In this document: in pieces, positions 9,365 through 18,045 of the stretch
Layout: each line of letters begins with the position of its first letter
How positions within the stretch are numbered: the stretch's first letter is position 1
Source of the DNA: Bodo saltans
Lineage: Eukaryota > Euglenozoa > Kinetoplastea > Eubodonida > Bodonidae
Direction: 5' to 3'
NCBI GenBank assembly: GCA_001460835.1
Contig: CYKH01000057.1
Location: 52,576 to 87,252 of the forward strand
Length of the DNA: 34,677 nucleotides
Notes under the pieces: model-generated
Databases searched by the model: none
What the model was told of the DNA's origin: nothing
What the model saw: the letters and a program-made list of their open reading frames with translations, nothing else
Program-made: the position numbers and the translations under genes

Positions 9365-9496
9365 GCGGGGTTTTTGGAGCCGCTTTCTTTTCGGATACCG
9401 CAACGTTTTCTTTTCCCGATTCAGGTCAACAGTACCGATGTGACAAAGACAAGATATTCAAAGCAATCACACTTCCTCCGTTTGTTCTTATTGAGA

Positions 9497-9533
9497 GTTT
9501 CTTTCCATTTTTTTTTCGTGTTGCTAAATAAAG
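9497..9533 (+). promoter_or_regulatory. Trans-splice acceptor for the DxRD glycosyltransferase-like gene
   Basis: A T-rich tract at 9497-9517 is followed by AG at 9532-9533. The next ATG is 15 bases on, at 9549, which supports that start. Confidence 0.6.
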
Positions 9534-9548
9534 GCAAACCCCAAATCC

Positions 9549-11537
9549 ATGACGCGAATAGTATCGCCACTTCGTCGTCGTTGTGCGTTTGTGTTCGCTG
9601 TTGCATTCGTTGCCATGTGGCTGACAGTACGCTCTCTTGGAGGGACAGCAGCGATAGAACCTCCCACTCTGCAACAAGATATGACAATGAGTATGGCTTC
9701 GTCACGATTGACACCACCACGCTCGGTTGCCATAGGTGGTGATACAACACAACAAACAACAACAACGCTAGTACAGACGGAACATCCGGTATCCACCGTG
9801 ACGAAGAAGTCAGCGGCAGGCTGGCAGCCAATAGATCGGGCTGTCATCCTTCACGCAGATGTGATGGATGCTGCTGCCAAGTTTCTTTTGGAGCTTGGTG
9901 GTGGACCTGCTGCTCGATACGTCTTAGTGTTCTCCGACGAGCGGATATTTACGTCCGCGCTGCATCGTCTGCGAAACGATAACGTAGTAGCGACGCTCAT
10001 CCTGTTCGCAGACTGTGGCGAGCGCCTCGGCGTAGCACGCATTACAGATCTTGATGGTACGATCTTGCACGATATGCCAGTGCCGTCGTGCACTTTGGGA
10101 CCACAACATTCGTCTGTGAGAGTGGCACGTTGGCTGTCAATTTCAAGCGGCTCTTTTCTCATGGATTCTGTGAGGGTCCTCCTTACTTTCTGGTTTCACG
10201 ACACCGGTGCTGTCGACAACTCTCAGCTCATATTGAGCACTGACTCTAGAATTGTCGTGATAGACCCGCTGGCAGTGCGCCTCTGGAAGGGGGCGCATCG
10301 GAATTTTACCTTAACGTCGTTGATGGCGCTTTTTTCTGCGCCTCCCTCGACCGTTGTGATGGCTCGTTTCGCGCTTGGTGTTGAGCGGCTGAACACAACA
10401 CTCCGGTTTATCGCACCAGAACTTGCCCGCTGGAGATCGAGATTGGAAAAGCTGCTGGACCCTTTACCTTCTTCTTCTTTTGGAGGCGGCGCGCTCGATC
10501 AGCTGGCAACTAGTGGTCAGTCGACGTTGATGAGCCCATACTTGTTTGGAGGAGGGCGAGATGCTCTTGTAACCCTTGTGGACTCCGTAGCGGAACTGCA
10601 GGTACGGTACCCGATGCCCCCGGGCGTGGGGATGGAGTTGGTGCTCGCCGCTTCCCTCAACGAGGTGCGCACAGGCCATAGCTCCGCGCGGTTTGCTGTG
10701 CAACTCCTCAGCGAGCACACCGTGCGAATGGCAAGCGACAATCGTTGCTCCGTTATGCACACACTCCTCCGGCAGCAAGAGATGATTGCAAGTGTCACTC
10801 CTCCCCCACCACCAGCGATGCTGCTTAACTGGCACCACTGCACATGGTCCAAGCCGATGCAGCCTGCACCGGTTGCACAACCATTCTCTCACAGCAGGTG
10901 GTTCGATGACTACTACTTGCTACACGAAGCGAACGCGAAGGATCCTGCCCGGATGATCCCCACCGCAGTGATCGCACCAACTTCGTTGGGTGTAGCGTGG
11001 GAAGAGATTGGTAAGAATAGGGAGGGTAACGATGCAATCGTTCTCAATGAATCGATGATTGAGGAGCCATACCTACGGCGTTGCGTGGGTCGAGGCCGGA
11101 GCGCGGTGCTGGGAATGTGCACAGGCTATGCACCGGAGCTTGTGAAAACGTTTGTGAAGACCTTTGCGAAGTTCCATTTGCGCTCATGTACGCAGTTGTA
11201 CCTGTTCGTGGACGATGAGCAGCGGATCGCGTACAACGAGGCGTTTGGGGGAGAAGCGGACATAGTGATTGTCGTAATTGATGCGCTTAAAAGCACGCTG
11301 CGGCTGCAAAGCTGTGGAGTAGTGAATTGGCGTAAAGAGCTGTTCTACGAGTGGCTGTTGCTGAAGGAGCGCAGCGAGGAGGATGCGAACTGGCTGCGGT
11401 ACGTGATGATTGTTGACACACGCGATGCGCACTTCCAAGCAGACCCGTTCGAGCCGCTGAGGAAGATCGCACCGGAAGTGCGCCGGCGGCTTGGTCGGGT
11501 GAAGCGCACGACGCCGACGCATGGAGCGCAGGACCCA
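9549..11537 (+). CDS. Type II membrane protein, glycosyltransferase-like (3' end in gap)
   Basis: 663 residues are visible before the 300-N gap removes the C-terminus. Residues about 10-28 form a signal anchor after an Arg-rich cytosolic N-terminus, which is the Golgi type II layout. The middle has no domain I can name. From about residue 510 it looks like a GT-A glycosyltransferase. There is an opening strand with AVLGMCTGYAPELVKTFVKTF and LYLFVDD, then an RKELFYEWLLL helix and an acidic VMIVDTRDAHFQADPF motif (Asp at residue 623, bases 11415 on). The last motif resembles the D-x-R-D..FQ.DPF sequence of several poorly characterised transferase families and would bind the metal and nucleotide sugar. 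Donor and acceptor are unknown. The ORF seems to close just after the gap at 11846, but that depends on the arbitrary gap length and should not be trusted. Confidence 0.7.
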
Positions 11538-11837
11538 NNNNNNNNNNNNNNNNNNNNNNNNNNNNNNNNNNNNNNNNNNNNNNNNNNNNNNNNNNNNNNN
11601 NNNNNNNNNNNNNNNNNNNNNNNNNNNNNNNNNNNNNNNNNNNNNNNNNNNNNNNNNNNNNNNNNNNNNNNNNNNNNNNNNNNNNNNNNNNNNNNNNNNN
11701 NNNNNNNNNNNNNNNNNNNNNNNNNNNNNNNNNNNNNNNNNNNNNNNNNNNNNNNNNNNNNNNNNNNNNNNNNNNNNNNNNNNNNNNNNNNNNNNNNNNN
11801 NNNNNNNNNNNNNNNNNNNNNNNNNNNNNNNNNNNNN
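11538..11837. other. Assembly gap (300 N)
   Basis: This is a run of exactly 300 N, the same length as the second gap, so it is a placeholder rather than a measured distance. It hides the 3' end of the DxRD gene and the origin of the repeat to its right. Confidence 0.99.
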
Positions 11838-11891
11838 CCGAGGTGAATGGCTTCGAGGAGATCAGGAGAAGACACACGTTGCTTCAGCGGA
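11838..11891 (+). repeat. 54-bp exact copy of gene 5 coding sequence, followed by an A-run
   Basis: These 54 bases, starting immediately after the gap, are identical to 12291-12344 inside the next gene. The match breaks off into a run of A up to 11901, then TGACC. In frame it reads RGEWLRGDQEKTHVASA and then Glu-Lys residues and a stop. It could be a contig-end misassembly, a truncated tandem duplicate, or a retro-copied polyadenylated fragment. Confidence 0.9.
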
Positions 11892-11990
11892 AAAAAAAAA
11901 ATGACCGATAGTGAAATACGTTGATTTACTTTTTAGATTTTCGTGTCATGACCACCACTTTTAGTCTCCATCCACTTTTTGGTCTTATCG

Positions 11991-12018
11991 CCTTTTTTTT
12001 TTCTGCCACTTGCCACAG
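11991..12018 (+). promoter_or_regulatory. Trans-splice acceptor for the PAN/glycosyltransferase-like gene
   Basis: A long T tract crossing base 12000 is followed by CACAG ending at 12018, 27 bases before the ATG at 12046. The TTG at 12010 lies across the acceptor and cannot be the start. Confidence 0.7.
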
Positions 12019-12045
12019 GGCTGTACCCGTTCGGTTGTTTTTAAA

Positions 12046-15000
12046 ATGAGGCGTCATCACTTCTTATTAACGACGGCTATTCTTGCTGTGTTGAATATGC
12101 TGCACGTCGCTCAAACTTGGAGCGCATGCAGGGGGCCGGAAGAAACGAGAGCTTCGTTGCAATTCACACGCTCACCACCCAAAAAGTTATCGCCGCAGTT
12201 ATCACTGGTGACTACATCACCAAAGCTTATGGCTTCTAGTGCGGCTCGCTTCTATGCCGACGCTGCGATGGTCAACGCTGCAGTTGCGTACCGAGGTGAA
12301 TGGCTTCGAGGAGATCAGGAGAAGACACACGTTGCTTCAGCGGATGGGCGCGACCTTCGTCCTCTGAGCGATGCTCGCGCTTGGATGTGTACATCAGCGG
12401 GTGGAGGCCTATTTGAAAGTGAGGCAACGAATGTTCGCTTTTCTCCGTCGCGGCACGCGATGCGAAAATTGGTGGTGGGGCACTCCACTTTCGCGCTTCC
12501 GACGGAATTATGCCGCCAACCTGTTAGGACATTAGATCTTAGGGGAGGGCCACTCCTGTGGTCGCACTTGTTGACTCCCGGTTATGACGCTGGTTGCCAA
12601 CATGGACTTCAACACACGCCCTTCACTTCAGTGGAGATACCCAATCATCACCACGATGCCCCCGCATCATCCGTTGCGCAATGCTTTTCGTTGTGCATGG
12701 CATTTCGGTCATGCACAGCATTTTCCCTCATTGTCCCCAATGGCCGAGGAGGTGGGCAGCAGTGTCAATTGTTTCGTTGCTTGCTCGATCGTCCCTCCTC
12801 ACACCATCAGCGTTCACCGCAGTACATGGAGTGGACTCCGACGGTACCCTTCAACAGCAACAGTGCGGTTGCCTCAAACACTCACAACAACAACGTATCG
12901 CAGCAGAACAACGATGATGATCGTTTTGGTGTGCTCCACATGATCATGGATATGCGCCGCCTCGTGCTGGACCCATCATGGTTTCGTGATAGTGTCCACA
13001 ACAACGGCGATGACGGCAGCAGCAGCAGCATTGCGGCTCATACAAGCGACCCTTTTGCGTCTACATCAAATAAAAGCGATGTTGCAGCTCTCGACACCTC
13101 CATGTTGCTGATTCTTCGATCCTTCGGCGGACTCGTGTGGAACCTCGAGCAGTTCGATATGCCGTTTTTGCCAGCAGCGCAGGTGGTGGCGCTTGACAGT
13201 GTGTATGGTGACGTGCGAAGCGACTTCTTTGGAACAGTCGACTTTCGCGTTGTTGCAATCGATCGCACGATGCATTCTAACATCATCGCTGAGGCTTCCC
13301 TTGCAGAAATGAACGACGCACGCTTCTCGCCGCAGATAGACGACCGAAGCGACGATATTGTTTGCACCCGTTGGCAGCGTTCTCGATTGCCGCTGCATGA
13401 GCCATGTGAGGGTGTGACGACTCTGATGAATCTTTTGCTGCCCATGACCAGTGGAAGAGCGCAGGTCGGTGGCCATGTCTTGCGAAACGTAGAATCCTTT
13501 GTGGGGTCAACACTGTGTATTTTAGCGGAGGTGATCGTTACCTCAGCCCCGAAGGCTCCCCAGGTTGACGCATCGGTAGGAGCATTTGCAATGAAGTCGG
13601 TTCGCTTGCATCGATTGACGCCAATCGACAGCGCTAGTGGCGAGCTGCCCATGTATTTGAGTCCTTACCGCGAAGAACCTGTACGTGTTGTCCACGGGTC
13701 TCACTGCGGCAACCGCGACAACATTAGCAATGATAATAATAATAATAGTAGCACAGTATGGTGGTGCTTGCAAGGAACGCTTGTGTTGTCAGCATCACCA
13801 CCGTCGGAGAACACTACAACTTCAGTGTCGATCCCTGACGTTCAGTGGGGATCCAATATTGTGTTGATGATGCGTTTGCTGCCACATTCAGAGGGACATC
13901 ACACAAGCCGCCAACGCGCAACAATAACGAACACAACAACAACTTTGGAGATGGTGGACAGTTTTTACGCAAAAGTTGGTCCGTTTGGCACAGCTCTGTT
14001 TACAGATGTCATGTTCCATGCGGCCTCGTTTGGCGAGAGCTTCGCGTCCAGCATCTCATCAACATCACCGGTGACAGTAGTGGCAGAAGCGTATCTGTAT
14101 CATGATGGGCCTCTCCTTAAGTTCACTCCTTCAGGCCCGATGCTAGCGTCGTGGGGCATGACTCTCACTGAGCTCCCTCCTGGTTACCAACTGCTAGACG
14201 ACACATCAGCGAAGAGCCAAATACTACCACTCAGCGCAGGTCACTTAGCAGCAGCGTCTGCCACACCTACTACTACGCCCATTCTCATTTCCATTGCTGT
14301 CCACGCCTGTCCTGAGTGTCTCGTTCAGCTGCTTGCAAACATTCGGTTGTATGCAATGCCTTGCGCTGTGGTCGTGCACATAGCTCCGACAAGCAGTGGT
14401 GGAACGATGACGGCAACGGAAGTAGCATTGTCGATTGCAAAAGAAGCACGCACGACTTCTTTTCCTTCCCAGATGCCGGTCTATCTCAACAACCGTCGAA
14501 TTGTAACCGTGAATTCTCAAATGTATCTGCATCTTGTTCACCTGCGCAACGCAGCGTACATGATACACGATCATCCAATTATACTATGGTCGCACATGGT
14601 GTGGATGCAGAGCAACGAGCGGCTGCTGAAGGGAGGTATTGGCGACTACGTCAAGAAGTTCGACATATCAGTGCCACGTGTTGTCTCTCAACCCCATCTA
14701 GCAAGCACTGTCCGCTTCCATCAGTTGAACCCACGATATTACACATTGCGCGAGATGTTCAACATTGCACAGAGTCACCGATCGCTGACGCAGCTTCGGG
14801 ATACCCATCGCCGCTCGCTCCTCAACTCGTTGACACGATTCGCCTCACCTTCACCTCTCTCGCCGCCGGTGTTCCCAGTATCCATGAACCGCATGTTCTC
14901 GCCTCAAGCTGTTTTCTGTGAAGGTATTTATTTCAACCGTAGCATCGCTGCCTTCTTGTCTGATCTTGTCGAGTCTACCATTGACACTGACATACAATCG

Positions 15001-15258
15001 TCCAGCGACGCACTTTACGCTGCCGTGGAATATGTGAGCAGCATCCTCCTCGAGTTCGCGATTGCACACTTCAACATCGACAACGAACGTGTCGGTCAAC
15101 GCACATCATTACTCGCATGGACCCGTCGCGATTTTTTCGTAACCGCAGACGATGTTCACATGATTCGAAAGCGACAAGGTCACCCACCCTTTAGCGCGAA
15201 GCGTTTTATTCGTACTGCACCTGCGGTGATCAATAGCTCTAGCCTTCCCCTTTACTAG
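12046..15258 (+). CDS. PAN-like domain fused to a C-terminal glycosyltransferase-like domain
   Basis: The product is 1,070 residues. MRRHHFLLTTAILAVLNMLHVA is a signal peptide or signal anchor. Residues about 184-245 carry a PAN/apple-like cysteine pattern (CQHG, CFSLCMAFRSCTAF, CQLFRC), a fold that usually binds protein or carbohydrate. The long centre is rich in Asn, Ser and Thr (for example an NDNNNNSS run near base 13735) and has no named domain. From residue about 746, ISIAVHACPECLVQLLANIRLY, VYLNNRRIVTVNSQMYLHLVHLRNAAYM and IILWSHMVWM follow the order of strands seen in core-2/I-branching-like and related uncharacterised transferases, with an opening Rossmann-like strand, then a short NxxR strand, then a helix. 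I assign only glycosyltransferase-like. A Golgi or surface location is inferred from the N-terminus. The second half could instead be a non-catalytic relative, since I see no clear DxD. Confidence 0.6.
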   Translation: MRRHHFLLTTAILAVLNMLHVAQTWSACRGPEETRASLQFTRSPPKKLSPQLSLVTTSPKLMASSAARFYADAAMVNAAVAYRGEWLRGDQEKTHVASADGRDLRPLSDARAWMCTSAGGGLFESEATNVRFSPSRHAMRKLVVGHSTFALPTELCRQPVRTLDLRGGPLLWSHLLTPGYDAGCQHGLQHTPFTSVEIPNHHHDAPASSVAQCFSLCMAFRSCTAFSLIVPNGRGGGQQCQLFRCLLDRPSSHHQRSPQYMEWTPTVPFNSNSAVASNTHNNNVSQQNNDDDRFGVLHMIMDMRRLVLDPSWFRDSVHNNGDDGSSSSIAAHTSDPFASTSNKSDVAALDTSMLLILRSFGGLVWNLEQFDMPFLPAAQVVALDSVYGDVRSDFFGTVDFRVVAIDRTMHSNIIAEASLAEMNDARFSPQIDDRSDDIVCTRWQRSRLPLHEPCEGVTTLMNLLLPMTSGRAQVGGHVLRNVESFVGSTLCILAEVIVTSAPKAPQVDASVGAFAMKSVRLHRLTPIDSASGELPMYLSPYREEPVRVVHGSHCGNRDNISNDNNNNSSTVWWCLQGTLVLSASPPSENTTTSVSIPDVQWGSNIVLMMRLLPHSEGHHTSRQRATITNTTTTLEMVDSFYAKVGPFGTALFTDVMFHAASFGESFASSISSTSPVTVVAEAYLYHDGPLLKFTPSGPMLASWGMTLTELPPGYQLLDDTSAKSQILPLSAGHLAAASATPTTTPILISIAVHACPECLVQLLANIRLYAMPCAVVVHIAPTSSGGTMTATEVALSIAKEARTTSFPSQMPVYLNNRRIVTVNSQMYLHLVHLRNAAYMIHDHPIILWSHMVWMQSNERLLKGGIGDYVKKFDISVPRVVSQPHLASTVRFHQLNPRYYTLREMFNIAQSHRSLTQLRDTHRRSLLNSLTRFASPSPLSPPVFPVSMNRMFSPQAVFCEGIYFNRSIAAFLSDLVESTIDTDIQSSSDALYAAVEYVSSILLEFAIAHFNIDNERVGQRTSLLAWTRRDFFVTADDVHMIRKRQGHPPFSAKRFIRTAPAVINSSSLPLY
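12291..12344 (+). repeat. Source copy of the 54-bp repeat (inside gene 5)
   Basis: This is identical to 11838-11891, offset by 453 bases. It lies within continuous coding sequence of the PAN/glycosyltransferase-like gene, near residues 82-100. Confidence 0.9.
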
Positions 15259-15651
15259 CGTTGTGTGTGTGCGAAACGTGTGCCTTCCTTCTCGTGAGCC
15301 CCCTTTCTGGTACTCGAGCAGGCTGTTGCTGTACTAGAGAACAGTCGTTTTGTGGTCAAGCACCTAGTATTTGCTCTCTTTGCGTTGAGAGTTGTTCGGT
15401 TTTCTTTACTTTACTTCTCTTTTTGACTGTAAAATGATGCCACTTGATAGAAAATAGCTTACAGCTGGCGCTGCGTGGTAGATTCTCCTTTAAGGCTTTT
15501 TCTTGTTAACCTCACAATTATTTCTACAAAACGACAATTCACTTTCTCTGTGGTCGGGAACGCTTTTGAAGTATGTTGTGATCTCACATTGTGCTCCACT
15601 TTGCTGAAATTGAAACGTTTGACCTATGGAAATAGTGCTTGCTCAGGAAAC
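15259..15651 (+). other. Intergenic spacer and leader of the GT77-like gene
   Basis: A strong pyrimidine tract lies at 15398-15427, with AGs at 15450, 15456 and 15473. A weaker CTCAG is at 15642-15646. If the upstream AG is used, the leader is about 200 bases and contains a two-codon ATG-TTG-TGA uORF near 15573 and another out-of-frame ATG near 15627. If 15646 is used, the leader is 5 bases and has none. Confidence 0.45.
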
Positions 15652-17841
15652 ATGGATCCAGCGGCACTGCAGGCACGACGCCTCAAGGTCCAAGCTTGGC
15701 TACGAAAAAGGGCGTCAAGCAGCACGAAAAGCATTTCTGCATCGAAGGCGATGCGTATTGCAGGGATGAGCTTCCTTGTGCTGGTCGTTCTCTCAATCGT
15801 GTTTGGTAGTAATGTTTGGGTAGTAGAAACGGCACTGCTTCCTTCGTCAACGTACCAACAAATTGTTGAGCCTCTTCGGTCTACAGCTCCAATCAGTGGT
15901 ACACGAGCAGTGCAGTCAATGGAATGGTCAAACAGTCGCGCCACAACTGCAGAGACTGTAATGCGTGCACGCAATTCATCGTCCTTTGCAAATGGCGCCG
16001 CAATCCGTGCCCCTCCTCGTCCTCGGCGTGTCATACCGAAAAGTGATGACGTTTCGTTGCTACCACAGCCCCCGATCGATGAGAGCGCACGTTGTTTTGA
16101 TCGCACGGGTGCTCCCACAAACGTACCTCGGTGGTTCCCGGGTCTGTACAACGCAATGCGACCCCACTACCACGCATTGATGGATGCGGTTGAGGATCCG
16201 TGGACGGTGTTGGTCGGCTGGGTACCGGATCACTTCATGCCACCGCAGAAGCCAGGCAAGAAGGCGAATGGGGAGATTATGATTCCTCCCACCAAAGGGC
16301 GCGATGCAACGTACTACTTGGACGCGTACAATGCGTCCTGGCATACCACGGTGAACGCGAATAACTACGAATATCATTTTCAGCTTGTGCATCGCAATGC
16401 TTTGGCAGTGTGCGTGCGTGAACGGCTGCACATATTCCAATACTTTTGCTCGCCTGGTGCTGATGGGAGCGGGGGCAACACACTCGTGTCTCCCATCACT
16501 GTGTACCAGTGCCCATGCAGACACTGCCAAGAGGGCACGCTTTCTGCAAAAGGAGGAAAGCGTGTGTCACTAGACAAGGCAGCTCCGGCGTTTCGAAGCC
16601 AATTGTTGCAAGACCCGCTCAAGGGAGAGATGAAGATTACCACTACAGGAACCGCGGCTCAACCTCCGTCACATGCACCGGAAGGGTGTATCGAGTCCCT
16701 TGCTGCCCCATGGCTCATCCCAACAACAACCGCAGCAACATTCCCGTATGAAGGATTGGAGAGCAATCTTGACGCCCTTTTAGCGGTGCAGGCCGACGGC
16801 AACAAGATTGTGTTGGTAGCCATCTTCAATGTGTTTTGGCTTGATCATTTGCATAACTTTGTGTATTCTATGGTGACCAAGGCGCATCTCGTGAATTTCA
16901 TCATTGCCACAATGGACGCGGATGCGTTAGCGCTGTGCGTTGCGAACCGATTGCCATGCTTTGACGCCACGGAGTACGCGGAGTATGAGGCCGACATGGA
17001 AGCCGGAGGTACTGGCAGAGCGCAAGGGAGACTGCGGAAGGTGACGGAAGCCATGGCGTGGATCAAGCCTAGGCTCGCTGTGGCCGTATTGCGCCGTGGC
17101 TACGGATTTTTAATGAGCGACTTGGACCTTACGTGGAATAAATGCCCTTGGAAAGAAGTCCTAGACGTGCGTGTCGACATTGCCCATCAATGTGACGCGA
17201 ACAATAAATTTAGCATCAACTCCGGATTCTACTTTGCTCGTGCCAACGCACGCACTATCCGCTACTTTGAAAACCTCATGTCGTTCAGACCGGAGGAGAA
17301 CTCGGATCAAACCGCCATGAAGCTCTTCTCACGGTACGACCACACACACGGAGCTTCCAATACGTGCCTAGGGAAGTGGTCCTTCAACATGAAATGCAAC
17401 TACAAAGTACCAGGATCGGTGAAGCGGGTGGGTGATGTGGAAACGTTCGAATGGAGGCCGTACGACCCAAAGGAGGTCCACTGGACGATCCTGCACGCCA
17501 CGTGTTTGTCTGGTGCCACGTCGAAGCTGGTGTACCTGCGCACTATCGGTGCGTGGTCGTTGGACGGGTTGGACAACATGACGACAAACCGCACCACTGA
17601 TGTGTGCATATGGCAACACCGCTACGACGATGCGAATGACGCGGACAACAACGGCAACAAAAACAACGACGCGTCGAGAAGAAATACGCAGAATGCATCG
17701 ACAAATGGCGGGGCAACATTTTCTGCTTATGTCGACAGAGCGAGGGGGTTCAAGGTGGGATACCGCAACGTGGCAACCAAACACGATGAAATGTACGTAT
17801 CAGGCATCACGTCTGATATCTACTTGAAGAAGCGTCATTAA
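15652..17841 (+). CDS. Type II membrane glycosyltransferase, Nucleotid_trans (GT77) type
   Basis: The product is 729 residues. The ATG at 15652 starts a short cytosolic Arg/Lys-rich segment followed by a signal anchor (about residues 38-60, MRIAGMSFLVLVVLSIVF). The in-frame GTG upstream is in the leader. The catalytic region spans about 380-640. It has the opening IVLVAIFNVFWLDHLHNFV strand, then KPRLAVAVLRRGYGFLMSDLDLTW with a DxD motif at 490-492. It continues with INSGFYFARANART at 522-535 and the downstream DQTA, W and H elements. This order is that of the PF03407 nucleotide-diphospho-sugar transferase fold, which includes plant RGXT and arabinosyltransferases. Donor sugar and acceptor cannot be read from sequence. 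The C-terminus carries an Asn/Asp-rich low-complexity insert near 655-680. The Golgi lumen is the expected site. Confidence 0.85.
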   Translation: MDPAALQARRLKVQAWLRKRASSSTKSISASKAMRIAGMSFLVLVVLSIVFGSNVWVVETALLPSSTYQQIVEPLRSTAPISGTRAVQSMEWSNSRATTAETVMRARNSSSFANGAAIRAPPRPRRVIPKSDDVSLLPQPPIDESARCFDRTGAPTNVPRWFPGLYNAMRPHYHALMDAVEDPWTVLVGWVPDHFMPPQKPGKKANGEIMIPPTKGRDATYYLDAYNASWHTTVNANNYEYHFQLVHRNALAVCVRERLHIFQYFCSPGADGSGGNTLVSPITVYQCPCRHCQEGTLSAKGGKRVSLDKAAPAFRSQLLQDPLKGEMKITTTGTAAQPPSHAPEGCIESLAAPWLIPTTTAATFPYEGLESNLDALLAVQADGNKIVLVAIFNVFWLDHLHNFVYSMVTKAHLVNFIIATMDADALALCVANRLPCFDATEYAEYEADMEAGGTGRAQGRLRKVTEAMAWIKPRLAVAVLRRGYGFLMSDLDLTWNKCPWKEVLDVRVDIAHQCDANNKFSINSGFYFARANARTIRYFENLMSFRPEENSDQTAMKLFSRYDHTHGASNTCLGKWSFNMKCNYKVPGSVKRVGDVETFEWRPYDPKEVHWTILHATCLSGATSKLVYLRTIGAWSLDGLDNMTTNRTTDVCIWQHRYDDANDADNNGNKNNDASRRNTQNASTNGGATFSAYVDRARGFKVGYRNVATKHDEMYVSGITSDIYLKKRH

Positions 17842-17994
17842 ACTGCTGGTGGAAGGTAGTCGTGACGTGCGTGGTGTGTACGATGTTGTTTAGATTGATT
17901 GCTTCACACAATACACTCACCACAACTCACTCACACACACACGTCACTTCATGATCTCGATACCTTTGCAGGAAACAAGTGAAGCACTTTTGGT

Positions 17995-18025
17995 CGTTTT
18001 TTTTCTTTTCATTTTGTTCTCTCAG
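17995..18025 (+). promoter_or_regulatory. Trans-splice acceptor for the fumarate reductase gene
   Basis: A T/C tract of nearly 30 bases ends in CTCAG at 18025, 20 bases before the ATG at 18046. This is the cleanest acceptor in the window, and it argues for the ATG rather than the GTG at 18040. Confidence 0.75.
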
Positions 18026-18045
18026 ATACGTCGCAAAGAGTGTTG

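Noticed and set aside
11521-11904. ORFs spanning the N gaps
   Set aside because: They are artefacts of translating N as X. Reading frame across a gap of unknown length is not meaningful.
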